Origin: Crithidia fasciculata
Taxonomy: Eukaryota; Euglenozoa; Kinetoplastea; Trypanosomatida; Trypanosomatidae
NCBI GenBank assembly: GCA_000331325.2
Contig: CM003416.1
Span: 496,001-560,000 of the forward strand
DNA: 64,000 nucleotides
Direction: 5' to 3'
Shown: positions 9,860 to 19,258 of the stretch, piece after piece
Layout: each line of letters begins with the position of its first letter
Numbering within the stretch: position 1 is the stretch's first letter
Notes under the pieces: model-generated
What the model was told of the DNA's origin: nothing
Databases searched by the model: none
Seen by the model: only the letters and a program-made list of their open reading frames with translations
Position numbers and translations under genes: made by a program

Positions 9860-10960
9860 ATGGAAGGCCGTACAGGTCCGACGATGACGTCGATCGCGCC
9901 GTCAGCGTCGCCGTCGCGCGTCAACAAAATCGCCCTCCCACCCGAAGTGCTCGCAGAGCTGCGCACCATTTTCCCTGAAGCCCCAACGGACGAATTCGCG
10001 ACGGTCGGCCGTTGCGCCAGCACTGGCAAAGACATCACGATCTGCTACAACACCTTCGGGGACAAGCACAACCCCTGCATGCTGCTCATCATGGGCCTGA
10101 ACAGCACCGGGCCGTATTGGGACACCCGCTTCTGCGCATATCTTGCCGCGGCTGGCTTCTACGTGATCCGCTATGACAACCGCGACGTGGGGCTGTCGAC
10201 GCACCTCGACGAGTACCCCACGCCGAGCATTCTGCGCATGGCACTGCCAGCGTGGGCCTCGGTGGGAGAGGCACCGCTGGCCTACACCCTGGCAGATATG
10301 GCCGACGACGCCGTGGGGCTGCTGAAGGCGCTGGGAATCGACAAGGCACACCTCGTGGGCTGCTCGATGGGGGGCATGATCGCCCAACACATTCTCCTCT
10401 CGCACCCCGAGGTGGTTGCCTCGCTGTGCTTGCACTCCACCTCAACCGGCGTTGCCTGGCCAAAGCCACAGATGCTGATCCACTTACTGGACCGGCCCGA
10501 GTCAAACGACGACGTGCAGTCGATTCTCGACTACCGCGTGCGCTTCTACAAGGCCATGTCCGGCGACCTGCCCTTTCCCGAGCACGAGTTCCGCCTGGGC
10601 ATGTACTGGGACGTGGCGCGGTCGAACTACTCAGGCGGGGCGGGGCGGCACCTCGCTGCGATTGCCCGCTCGTCAGACCGCACTGAGCTGCTGCGTACGC
10701 AGGTCAATCAAGGCGAGGGGCAGCCGCATGCTGCCGGCACGCCTGCCGCGCCGTCGTCGCGGTTTGTCCCGGTGGTCGTGCTGCACGGCGGCTGCGACCC
10801 GATCATTCCTGTCGCAAATGGACGCCGCCTCGCGGAGAGCATCAAGGGAGCAAAGCTGGTGATTTTCCCGCGCATGGGCCACTACTTTCCAAAGGAGATG
10901 TTCAAGCCCTTGGCGGACGAGATGATATTGAACGCGCGCAGCGTCACTCCAGCTGAATAA
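9860..10960 (+). CDS. alpha/beta hydrolase
   Basis: A 366-residue paralogue of the hydrolase at 7908-9176. It has the shared motif IRYDNRDVG after an LIMGLNSTG oxyanion region. The nucleophile elbow is G-C-S169-M-G-G, the acid D313 in GGCDPIIP and the base H341 in RMGHY. It lacks both the SKL tail of its left neighbour and the long tail of its right neighbour, so it is probably cytosolic. At this length it is a complete single-domain enzyme. The substrate cannot be told from sequence. The start follows a splice-acceptor region and is the first ATG of the frame. Confidence 0.96.
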   Translation: MEGRTGPTMTSIAPSASPSRVNKIALPPEVLAELRTIFPEAPTDEFATVGRCASTGKDITICYNTFGDKHNPCMLLIMGLNSTGPYWDTRFCAYLAAAGFYVIRYDNRDVGLSTHLDEYPTPSILRMALPAWASVGEAPLAYTLADMADDAVGLLKALGIDKAHLVGCSMGGMIAQHILLSHPEVVASLCLHSTSTGVAWPKPQMLIHLLDRPESNDDVQSILDYRVRFYKAMSGDLPFPEHEFRLGMYWDVARSNYSGGAGRHLAAIARSSDRTELLRTQVNQGEGQPHAAGTPAAPSSRFVPVVVLHGGCDPIIPVANGRRLAESIKGAKLVIFPRMGHYFPKEMFKPLADEMILNARSVTPAE

Positions 10961-12866
10961 AGAGTGATTAAGGGGCAAGTGTTGCAAGCGAAATCTTTTG
11001 TTTTTGTTTTTGTGTTGCTTCATGTACGCGCGTTAGCCCTCACCACATTCGGTTTTCTTCAGCACCTCTTTTTCTTCTTGTCCCCCCTCTCACTGTCTTT
11101 CACTCAACCTCTCGTATTGGCGCAAAGGTGGAGGTGTCTCAATCACGTTTCCGCCCTTCTCCTTTTCCTTCTCATCTCATCCTCGTTTCTCTCTCTTTTT
11201 TTTTTTTCCCTTTTTTTGTAGTGTTGAATGCCCGCTGTCATCCGGAGAAAAAGAAAGCATTTTGGCGAGTAGCAGCAACCGCCTTTGTGACGACGGCACT
11301 GCTGAGACTTGCTGCTTGAAGAAAAGTGGAAGAGCGGAGCTGCTTCATGAATAAAGGGAAGGAAGGCCGTGGGCTGTGAATACACAGCGCGACAGTCCAT
11401 CGACGTCGCCGTGAATGGCTGCACCATGGGGGAAAAAAAAACCCAGGCAACAACCTTGTTATACTTTTTTTCTTGTGTTGCTTTCTCTCTCACTGTCCAC
11501 TCCGACGAAGTTCACCCTTCCTTTGTCTCCTTTCCATCTTCTTCTACCTTTCTCTCATGCGTGTCAAATAATTATATTGAAAAAAAGAAGAAGCATTTCT
11601 TGCCCACCTTCATCACTAGAAGAAGAAGAATACTTCGTTCAACAGTGCACGATCTACCACACACGCACACACGCACTCACACTCTCTCCCTTCACGCTGT
11701 CGGATACTTTGCGTGGAAAGGTACCGAAGAACACACACGCCGTCTTGACCTTAATAAGTCACATAAACGAACCAATAAACACCTGTTTAAGCTATAGGAG
11801 TTCTAGGTGAATTAAGGGCAGTAGTGGAAGCACCTGAAAGCAAATAACAACACCAGCGCAGACGCACATACGCGGTCAGTTTTTTTCTTGTTTTTCTCAC
11901 TCATTATTATTTTTATTGCTGTGTTGATTTCCTCTCTTTTTTTTTCGTGACACATTTTTTTTTCCCTTTTAGTTGGCTGTTCTTCTCTCGGAGCGTTGTC
12001 TATTCTTACCTGCAATTGTAGCAGCCCGTATTTTTCTTTTTTTCTTTTTTTCCCTCACCCACTCTGCAGCTCTTCTTTTCTCCTTTTCTGGTTTACTTCT
12101 CTCCTTGCTATTCCCGGCATTTTTGTTTTTCTTGCATCTGGCTAGCGCTGCCGCCGCTGATTCAGTGTGCGTCTTCTCCTTCTAGCCTTTCTCTCTCTCA
12201 CTTTTCTTTTTACCTTTGTTGCATTAAAGCTGATATCCGCCAACTTTTACCTTTGACTTTCCTCACTCTTTCCTCACTCCTTCCCGAAGTCGTCGCACTT
12301 TTCTCACGCTGGTGTCTTTTACGGGTACGTGTGCACCTGTTTTCCGTCGTCTTTTTATTATTAACATTTTTTTATCTGCTTGTGACATTACGTTCTGTAC
12401 GCAGCGCACGACTTCGTTTGAAGGAAAAAAAACGAGAAGAGAAGGCGGAATCTGCAGAGAATTGGCCGGGGGAGTAGAAGCCAAAGGAAAAGTAGTCGCT
12501 GCACTCCTTTTTTTTTTCCTTCAGCGACTCAAAGAATTCACCGCAAGCAAACGAAAATAGAGCGGCAGCGTCGGTGTGGCTGGTCCACTACAACTGTGTG
12601 TCGGAGAGGGCATCTTTTTTCTTCATTTCCTTTTCCTTTTCGTCTTACGTGTCACCTAGAGAATTTATCTAAGCGTATACTCGCCGAAACTTCTGCTTTT
12701 TTTCCTTTCTGCTTTCTCGTCTTTCTTTTCTTGTTTAGCAGCCGAGAAGACGCGCTACGCGACTCTGCAACGTATTCTCAATTTTTCTAGAATCTTCTCG
12801 TACTGTCTTCGTTGAAGCGCATCGTTTCTTTTTTTTTTTTTGTATTTGAAGCTCTTGTTCCGCAAC
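10961..12866. other. intergenic/UTR sequence
   Basis: 1.9 kb of T-rich and CT-rich DNA with CA repeats (11660-11690) and several T runs. Open frames in it are low complexity or begin at non-ATG codons. No gene seen. Confidence 0.65.
12825..12851 (+). promoter_or_regulatory. spliced-leader acceptor (predicted)
   Basis: A T-rich tract from 12825 is followed by the first AG at 12850-12851, 15 nt before the ATG at 12867. Confidence 0.55.
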
Positions 12867-15476
12867 ATGTCGTCTCCTGCGCCAGCGGAGAAGAGCGGCG
12901 CCGCTCGTTCTGCACCTCCTGCGGTGCTCACAGCCAATCAAGACCAACCTTCGTCCCCGATTTATTCACCACCACCGCCACCACCACCGCCGCACCGCAC
13001 CACGAAGAAGTTGGAGAGCGTCCCACACACACCTCAGATGGTGGTGAAGGTGCGCGACTGCCCTGCAAGTCACATGCCCATCGAGCTCTGCTACCAGTGC
13101 TTCGGTGACCCCGAGGCCGGCCTCCCTCCTGTGCTGCTTATCTGCGGGCTCAACATGCAGATGTACGCGTGGGACGAGGAGTTCTGCGAGGCGTTAGTGC
13201 GCGCCGGCTTCTTCGTGATTCGCTACGACAACCGCGACATGGGCCACTCCACCAAGATTGAACACCGTGGCCGCGTCAAGGTACCGCTGCTGCTGCTGCC
13301 TGGCCCGGCAGCGACGTGGCTCGGCGAGAAACTGCCCTATGGTGTGGAGGACATGGCAGCGGATGCGTGGGCACTGCTCGACGTGCTCGGGCTCCCCTGC
13401 GCACATCTCTTCGGGATTAGCATGGGCGGCATGATTGCCCAGACAGCCGCGCTGCAGGCACCGGAGCGGACCATCAGCCTTACAAGCGTCATGTCCTCCA
13501 CGAACGCACCTGACGTACCGCAGCCACAACTGTGGGTGAAGCTGTGGATGCTGCGGAAGCCGCCACGGAACTGCACGGTGGAGGAGCTGCTTGAGTTCCG
13601 GGTGCACTCGCTGCGCGGTCTGCTCCGCTCTGCCCTCCCACCGGATGGCGACTACTTGAAGAAGCGCTTCCTGATGTCCTTGAAGCGAAGCTCGTACTCT
13701 GCCGGTGTGGTGCGGCAGGCAGCGACCATCCGCCGTGCTGTGGGCCGCGATGCCGCCCTGCAGCACCTCTACGTGCCAGCCTTGGTCGTGCACGGAGCAC
13801 AGGACGTCGTGGTGCCGCCAGTACACGGCTACCGCACCGCAACGATGTTGCCCTATGCTCGCATGCTGGTGCTGAAGAGCATGGGGCACTACTTCCACCC
13901 TGCGTTCTTCTCGACGATTATTGAAGCATTTGCGGATCTGGCGACCTCCACAGACTCCACAAAGCGGCAACTTATCTCGCGCCTGCCGTCTGTCCATTCC
14001 CTTCCCTTAAGCGATAGTACAGTCGCTACCGCCGCTGTAGTGGAGGGCAGGGCGGTGCCGAAGGGGGTGGAGGACGGCAACGTGGCGGCAGCAGCGGCGT
14101 GGCGGCGCGGCGGTGGGTCGGTCAGTGCGTATCACGCCGACGGCGCGAAGAGTTGCGGCACAACGCCTTCAACAGCGGTGCAGTCTGCCGATTGTATAAA
14201 CAGCAGCGCCAACGCCGCCACCAACAACCACCTTGTTGCCGTTCTGGATGAACAGAAGCCGCACAGCGGAGTATCTGCAACAAGCAGAGAGAAAGAGAGC
14301 AAGGAGGCGGAGGCAGGAGAGGTGAGTTTGGTGGACGCCACGACGGCGATGATGGCGTCGATGGGTGCTTTTATCCAACCAGTGGTGGCCGATGCCTCCT
14401 CTCCGGTCGGCATGGCGGCATGTCGCTCGGTGATGGTGGCTGTCCCGGGCGGCAACAGCAACCCGGCCGTGCCAGAGGCGGTGATCGTGGAGAACCTTTT
14501 TCTGCGTCCTCTCATCACCGCGGCTGCAGCCGCGTCTGCCTCCTCTGCCGGTGCGGCGCGCAAGCAGACCGCCAGCAACAACAACAGCGGTAGCGGTGGT
14601 GGGCCGCGAGAAATGCAGCCAGCGCCGTCGTCTCTCGGGCGTTATGGCGCCAGCCCCACCACCACCGCGACGGCGAGTCGTCTCATCTACTCGCCGCTCG
14701 CCACTGCCACCACCAACACCAACGCAAATGCTACCGCCATCCTTCCCGCTTCCACAGCTCATGGTGGTGGTGGTGGTGCTACTCCAGCGAAGTCGGCAGC
14801 AGCTGCACCCCCAGTAACGGATAGCGGCAGAGGTGCGAAGGCGCAGCCGAAGCTGCTGCCGATGGAGGGTGGTGTCCCCTACGTCCCCTGCAGCCCGTCG
14901 CGATGGCATGAGGTCGCACCGTTTCCCCAGCGCAGCACCGCGGCTGGAGGAGCTGGTGTTGCTACGTTTAGTGGTGGTGGTGGTGCACCACGAAGCGGGA
15001 CCTCTGCACCTCTTTCAAAGCAGTCCACAGCAGCGAGTGCTGGGACGGCGTACCCCCACTTCCACCCTCAGGTGGTCGGCGTTCCTCTGAGCGCCTACCT
15101 CGACACCCACCCAATGGAGCGGGAGACGAGCGGCTTCGCCCTTACCATCAGCACCGCCGCCACCCGTGCGCTCGACGCGAGCACCGCGGAGCGGGAGAGT
15201 AGAGAGGTGAGCGCGCGAGAGAGTGGCGCAGGGGACTCGCAGCCGCAGCAGCCGCAGCATTGGCACCCGCCGCAACACAGCACGAACGAAGCCTCGTGGA
15301 TCTCGGCGACGGCGGTGGCCGACGCACCGGCTGGGATGATGCTGGTGAGCGTCAGCGGTGGTGCGCGTTCGCCGACGTCGCTCTCGTCCTCGCAGGAGCG
15401 CCGAGAGAACGAGTCCTTTCTGCAGCTGCAGGCCCCCGAGGAGGTGGTGGAGGCCACTGCCCTGCCGTCGCTCTGA
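12867..15476 (+). CDS. alpha/beta hydrolase with long low-complexity C-terminal tail
   Basis: An 869-residue protein. The frame is open 27 nt further upstream but only from a TTG, so the ATG at 12867 is chosen. Residues about 55-350 form the alpha/beta hydrolase domain. It has IRYDNRDMG, the elbow G-I-S185-M-G-G, acid D313 in GAQDVVVPP and base H341 in SMGHY. This is the same triad spacing as in the neighbouring paralogue at 9860. The N-terminus holds a run of prolines. Residues about 360-869 are an Ala/Ser/Thr/Gly-rich, probably disordered extension that single-domain relatives lack. Codon use in the tail stays GC-rich and in frame, so it is translated rather than UTR. Its role is unknown; localisation or scaffolding is a guess. 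Confidence 0.95.
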   Translation: MSSPAPAEKSGAARSAPPAVLTANQDQPSSPIYSPPPPPPPPHRTTKKLESVPHTPQMVVKVRDCPASHMPIELCYQCFGDPEAGLPPVLLICGLNMQMYAWDEEFCEALVRAGFFVIRYDNRDMGHSTKIEHRGRVKVPLLLLPGPAATWLGEKLPYGVEDMAADAWALLDVLGLPCAHLFGISMGGMIAQTAALQAPERTISLTSVMSSTNAPDVPQPQLWVKLWMLRKPPRNCTVEELLEFRVHSLRGLLRSALPPDGDYLKKRFLMSLKRSSYSAGVVRQAATIRRAVGRDAALQHLYVPALVVHGAQDVVVPPVHGYRTATMLPYARMLVLKSMGHYFHPAFFSTIIEAFADLATSTDSTKRQLISRLPSVHSLPLSDSTVATAAVVEGRAVPKGVEDGNVAAAAAWRRGGGSVSAYHADGAKSCGTTPSTAVQSADCINSSANAATNNHLVAVLDEQKPHSGVSATSREKESKEAEAGEVSLVDATTAMMASMGAFIQPVVADASSPVGMAACRSVMVAVPGGNSNPAVPEAVIVENLFLRPLITAAAAASASSAGAARKQTASNNNSGSGGGPREMQPAPSSLGRYGASPTTTATASRLIYSPLATATTNTNANATAILPASTAHGGGGGATPAKSAAAAPPVTDSGRGAKAQPKLLPMEGGVPYVPCSPSRWHEVAPFPQRSTAAGGAGVATFSGGGGAPRSGTSAPLSKQSTAASAGTAYPHFHPQVVGVPLSAYLDTHPMERETSGFALTISTAATRALDASTAERESREVSARESGAGDSQPQQPQHWHPPQHSTNEASWISATAVADAPAGMMLVSVSGGARSPTSLSSSQERRENESFLQLQAPEEVVEATALPSL

Positions 15477-16235
15477 GGGATGTGCAGCGCCAGGAAAAAG
15501 GAGGGGTGCAAAGACGAAGCACCACAACACGTGACGGAGGCAACGAACTTTACATTGAGAAGGCAAATTATAAGATGGGCGGTGATGAGAGCGAAGGCAG
15601 GCGAATCACCCGCCCTTACGTAAAAAAGTACATGAGAAAGATGAACTGACAGAACACTGCAATAATGGTCTCCTCAACTCTCTTGCGGTGTTTACGTAGA
15701 GAGATGACTTCATAAATTAAAAATTAAGGGTCGTTAGTGACGTCTCGAAAATGACAATTTTTTTTTTCAGTTATTAGTACTTCTGGCTGTACGCGTGGCG
15801 TCCAGTGCTGAGCACCGCTGCTTCAATGAACGCACCCGCTCACTTCTGCTTGTGCCTTTTCTCCCCACTTTCACCATCATCTTCTCCAACTTCAAACGAT
15901 TGTACTTACCCTCCTCTCTTCTTCTTCCCACTCTACATTTTTTTTTTTTTTGCATTCTGCAGTATATCTGAACCGTGGCTGTTTTTTCTCGAGTTTTTTT
16001 TTCTCTTTTAGAGAAGGCAAGACGTAGTCCAGAAGGAAGAACCTTGGACGGACACGTCACGTCGTCGTGGGGCGTCGTCACGCCGAGACGCCAACAAAAA
16101 ACTTTTTTTTTCTAATTTTCCTTTTTTCTAAGCACTGAAGACTCTGTCCTACCACGCAGACACACAGGCACTGCTTGCCCACTTGTACAGGCACCGAACG
16201 CAGTCAGCAGTGTGTGAGCGCGCGCTTTAGTTTTA
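15477..16235. other. intergenic/UTR sequence
   Basis: 759 bp, T-rich with long T runs near 15762, 15940 and 16104. No gene seen. Confidence 0.7.
16102..16132 (+). promoter_or_regulatory. spliced-leader acceptor (predicted)
   Basis: The pyrimidine tract 16102-16129 is followed by AG at 16131-16132. The resulting leader of about 103 nt contains no ATG before 16236. Confidence 0.6.
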
Positions 16236-16480
16236 ATGGACAGCGGTCAAGATAGCAGCGGCGGCGCGGCTCCCCCACCAGTACTCGATTTTGGTGGTGG
16301 TGGTCGCAGTCCGCTCCTCTCCGCAGCTGCCGTCGTCCCCAATGCTGCCAACGCAGGAGCACCAGCAGCCGCGGCAGCACACGCAGCAACTACCGCTGCT
16401 CCGCCGAATGAACTCCGAAGGCTCTCACTCTCTCGCAGCGGCACCACATCCCCCACCGCAGCCGCAGCTGCTGCAACACG

Positions 16481-16531
<51 letters not shown>

Positions 16532-17831
16532 GGCACGCGTGCCCGCCTCTGTTGCGCTCCACAGTCGTGTAGGTACTGTGCGACCAGCGCCGCTGCAAGA
16601 GCGGCAGGCAACCAGTGCTGGCGGTGGTAGTGGCGGCGCCGCACAACGGGCTCGCTTCTTTGACAACGCGGTGCCGCCAGAGGATCCAGTAGTCCCCGTT
16701 GCGGCTCCACCGCAGCGCGTCGTCGTGCCGCGTCCACTAGTGGCCCCGGATAATGAACAGCGGCAACAAGATGATAGTGATGACTGGGAAGACGCTGAAG
16801 ATGGACCGGAGCGTCGCCGCGATCGTGGCGGGAATGAGCGCGTTGCGGAGGAGGCCCGTGTGGAGGAGGAGGCGCGTGTAGAGGTGGTTCGTGGCGCTCG
16901 TGTCGCGACGGCGGAGGAGTGCCGCGTCCGCAAACTCTTTCACAACCGTCCCCGTCGCACCCTCACGACCCGCCCCCTTGTCACGTCGAACGTCGTGATG
17001 GACCGCCCGTGGTGGACGCAGTCGCTCTGCTACCTGCCCCTGCTCGTGCCATGCATGCGCAACGCCTTCTATGCTGCGCCGCCGCCGGCGGTGGGGCGAA
17101 AGGCGTGGGAGTCGGAGATGTCGCACCCCGTCACCCCCAGTTTCGTCTGCTCCAACACGGTGAGCAACGGCGCTGCGGCGGGCATGGAGGAGCAGCAGAT
17201 GGTGGAGGTGCCACCGGCGCCGCAGGAGAGCGCGGCGGTGTATTACGTGCCGACCAACGCGCGTCGCATGCCGATGCTGACCGGTGAGGCCGCCGACGAC
17301 CCCTCCGCTACCGTGGTGAACCCGTTCGACGGCTCCGAGGCTCTCGCGGCTGCAGCTGGGGGTCGCTACCGGCCCCGCCGCCGCGTCACCACACCGCCGT
17401 CCGCTGCCACGTACAACTGCATGCATCTGCTCTACCGCTGCTTCTGCGTGCGGTGCGCCGTCGCCGCTCAGGCGGAGGCGATGCAGGCGGACGCGAAGCT
17501 GCGCGGGGCGGAGCCGCGGCCCTTCCCGTGCTGTGCCTGTCTCGGGCTCGAGAGGCGGTCCTACTCGAATCTTTTGTGTGCGATGTGCGTCGTTGATGCG
17601 CTTACGCTGGGGCTGCCGTGTGGGTGTTGCTGTTACCACGGTGTGGGGACGGCGCTGTTTGGGTGCCACCTGCGCTTTCTGCTGCGGGCACGCTATCGCA
17701 TCTTCTCGTGCACGGCGCTGGATCTGCTCGTCATGTGCTGCCTGCCCGGGCTGGCGGTGGACCAGCAGGGGGCAGAGTTGGCGCTGAACGGGATCCCGGA
17801 GCGTGTGGTCGGTCTGCAGTTCATGTCGTGA
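16236..17831 (+). CDS. PLAC8-like cysteine-rich protein
   Basis: A 531-residue protein. Residues 1-230 are low complexity (Ala, Pro, Gly runs, then an acidic Asp/Glu/Arg stretch). A first conserved block near 253-280 contains PWWTQSLCY followed by VPCMRN. After a variable insert, residues about 396-531 are Cys-rich, with CFCVRC, CCACLG, LPCGCCCYHG, the segment GCHLRFLLRARYRIFSC and finally MCCLPGLAVDQQGAEL. This order (Cys cluster, Arg-x-Arg-x-x-Tyr/Arg, Cys-rich helix, Q-x-x-x-x-L) fits the PLAC8 family, whose members are membrane-associated. The separation of the first block from the rest by over 100 residues is unusual. The assignment rests on motif order only; function is unknown. Confidence 0.94.
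16489..16530 (+). repeat. (CAG)14 trinucleotide repeat in coding sequence
   Basis: Fourteen perfect CAG units. In the gene's frame they read as GCA, giving a poly-Ala run; in another frame they would read as poly-Gln. Confidence 0.95.
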
Positions 17832-18311
17832 GGTGCATAGCGACTGCCTTCCTCCCTTTTCAGTGTTCATAGCTCCGACCTTTTTAAAAATCAAGTTGCT
17901 CTTGTCTTCTCTTGTTGTGGTGCTCGGGGTGGTGCGCGCTGATGTAGTTCCCGCACATCTCGAAACTTCCTGTTCTTTCATTTCTCTCATTTTTGTTTTC
18001 CTGGGCGTTGGTGCGCGGATGCGGTGTTGCTCCGTGTGTGCGGGGCGTTTTGCTTTTTTTTTTTTTTCCTTCTCTCCTTCATCTTCCGATTCTCCTGCTG
18101 CCGCTGCTGCTCCTGATATCATCTTTCTCGATATATATTTGTATATTTTTTTTCACTGTGCTCTCGCTGTTGGCTTTGCATCTCTCTCTTGTGAGAAGGC
18201 ACATCATTCTTCTCTTCCAAGAAACGCTTCGACTCTACAATTTTTTTCTTCTTCTATTTTTCTTGTGGCCTGTACGACATAAACACACACACACACACAC
18301 AAACAACAACA

Positions 18312-18962
18312 ATGACAACAACATACACCGCAAATGATGTGTGTGGCGGTCTCGCGATCTTTGATTCCTTTTTTCTAATTTGGTGTCCGCGCTATTTGAG
18401 ATGTCTTTTTCTATTTTTCCTTCTATTTCTCTTTTCTTTTCTTATGCCTCCATGTGCACTGTCTTCGCTGCTGCAACGTAGTTGTGTGTTTGCGTCTTTT
18501 CTGGATTACCTCTTTGTGTGCGTGCGCGTGTTTTGTTTTTCTTCTCATACCACTGTGCTGATGTGTGAATGTGTGTTTGTGTATACGAGAATATTTTTGA
18601 AAGATACCACGAAGAGTGAGAGGAAGAAGGTTAGTGAAAGCCATGATGGCGCCGCGGACGTGCAGCAGCTCGAAGCCGTCTGCGGCAACGCCAGCCTCGC
18701 ATACTCCACCCCTGAAAACAACTACAACAACCCTGTGGAGCTGTTGACGATGCCGATGCGACGTTCCACAAGCAGGAGACAGCTGAGTGACTTTGCAATG
18801 CCTCCTTTTTTTTTTTCTCAGCTGAGAAGCGATGAAAAGGAACTCAATGATGCCCCTACCGCCTACTGTTTTATTTCCTGCACTCTCTTTGAGCTAATAC
18901 ATCTTTTCTTTCCGGTTTCTTCATCAACATCGTGTGCCTGCGATGCCTATAGTCATTTTTAA
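18312..18962 (+). CDS. doubtful ORF, possible small membrane protein
   Basis: 216 codons from an ATG preceded by a pyrimidine tract (18240-18266) and an ACAACAACA leader-like context. The first 100 residues are very hydrophobic and Phe/Leu/Cys-rich, as T-rich UTR DNA would give by chance. The segment encoded at about 18600-18790 has markedly more G/C at third positions, with ordinary residues such as ADVQQLEAVCGNASLAY. It may be a small trypanosomatid gene, a decayed remnant, or chance. I recognise no family. Confidence 0.2.
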   Translation: MTTTYTANDVCGGLAIFDSFFLIWCPRYLRCLFLFFLLFLFSFLMPPCALSSLLQRSCVFASFLDYLFVCVRVFCFSSHTTVLMCECVFVYTRIFLKDTTKSERKKVSESHDGAADVQQLEAVCGNASLAYSTPENNYNNPVELLTMPMRRSTSRRQLSDFAMPPFFFSQLRSDEKELNDAPTAYCFISCTLFELIHLFFPVSSSTSCACDAYSHF

Positions 18963-19103
18963 TTGCGAGCCGTCTTACCTGTCACCTCACACCCGCTTCT
19001 CTCACTACCACTACTACCACTACGGCACCAACAACCTCGAGTGTAGCGTGACTGCGTCGCGTAGCTCTCACGGCGACGAACACCTCTTCCACTTCCAGCC
19101 TCA

Positions 19104-19151
19104 TCTCTTTATTTTTTTTTTTTGTCAATTACCTTCGACACAAACACACAG
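19104..19151 (+). promoter_or_regulatory. spliced-leader acceptor, upstream candidate
   Basis: A T-rich tract with its first AG at 19150-19151. The leader it would give contains an ATG-TAG start-stop at 19200-19205. A second candidate lies downstream at 19222-19245. Confidence 0.4.
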
Positions 19152-19199
19152 ACTCACCCAAGCCAGCACCCGTAGCCGTGTGTGTATTTGTGCTCGTGC

Positions 19200-19205
19200 A
19201 TGTAG
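19200..19205 (+). promoter_or_regulatory. start-stop minimal uORF (ATG TAG)
   Basis: ATG followed directly by TAG, 54 nt before the main start at 19259. It would be in the leader only if the upstream acceptor is used. Confidence 0.35.
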
Positions 19206-19221
19206 CAGCGTCACTGCGCTA

Positions 19222-19245
19222 CTCTCCTTCCCCTCCTTCCCTCAG
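19222..19245 (+). promoter_or_regulatory. spliced-leader acceptor, downstream candidate
   Basis: A clean C/T tract ending in CCCTCAG (AG at 19244-19245), 13 nt before the ATG. Using this site would remove the start-stop uORF. Confidence 0.45.
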
Positions 19246-19258
19246 CCCCGCGCCACTC

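Larger units (their letters stand above)
17832..19258. other. intergenic/UTR sequence with a doubtful ORF
   Basis: 1.4 kb of T-rich and CA-rich sequence. It includes a CA repeat at about 18282-18302 followed by an ACAACAACAATG context and an open frame at 18312-18962, listed separately. The rest shows nothing gene-like. Confidence 0.55.

Noticed and set aside
18282-18302. CA/TG dinucleotide runs as regulatory repeats
   Set aside because: They are common in trypanosomatid UTRs and nothing sets these apart.
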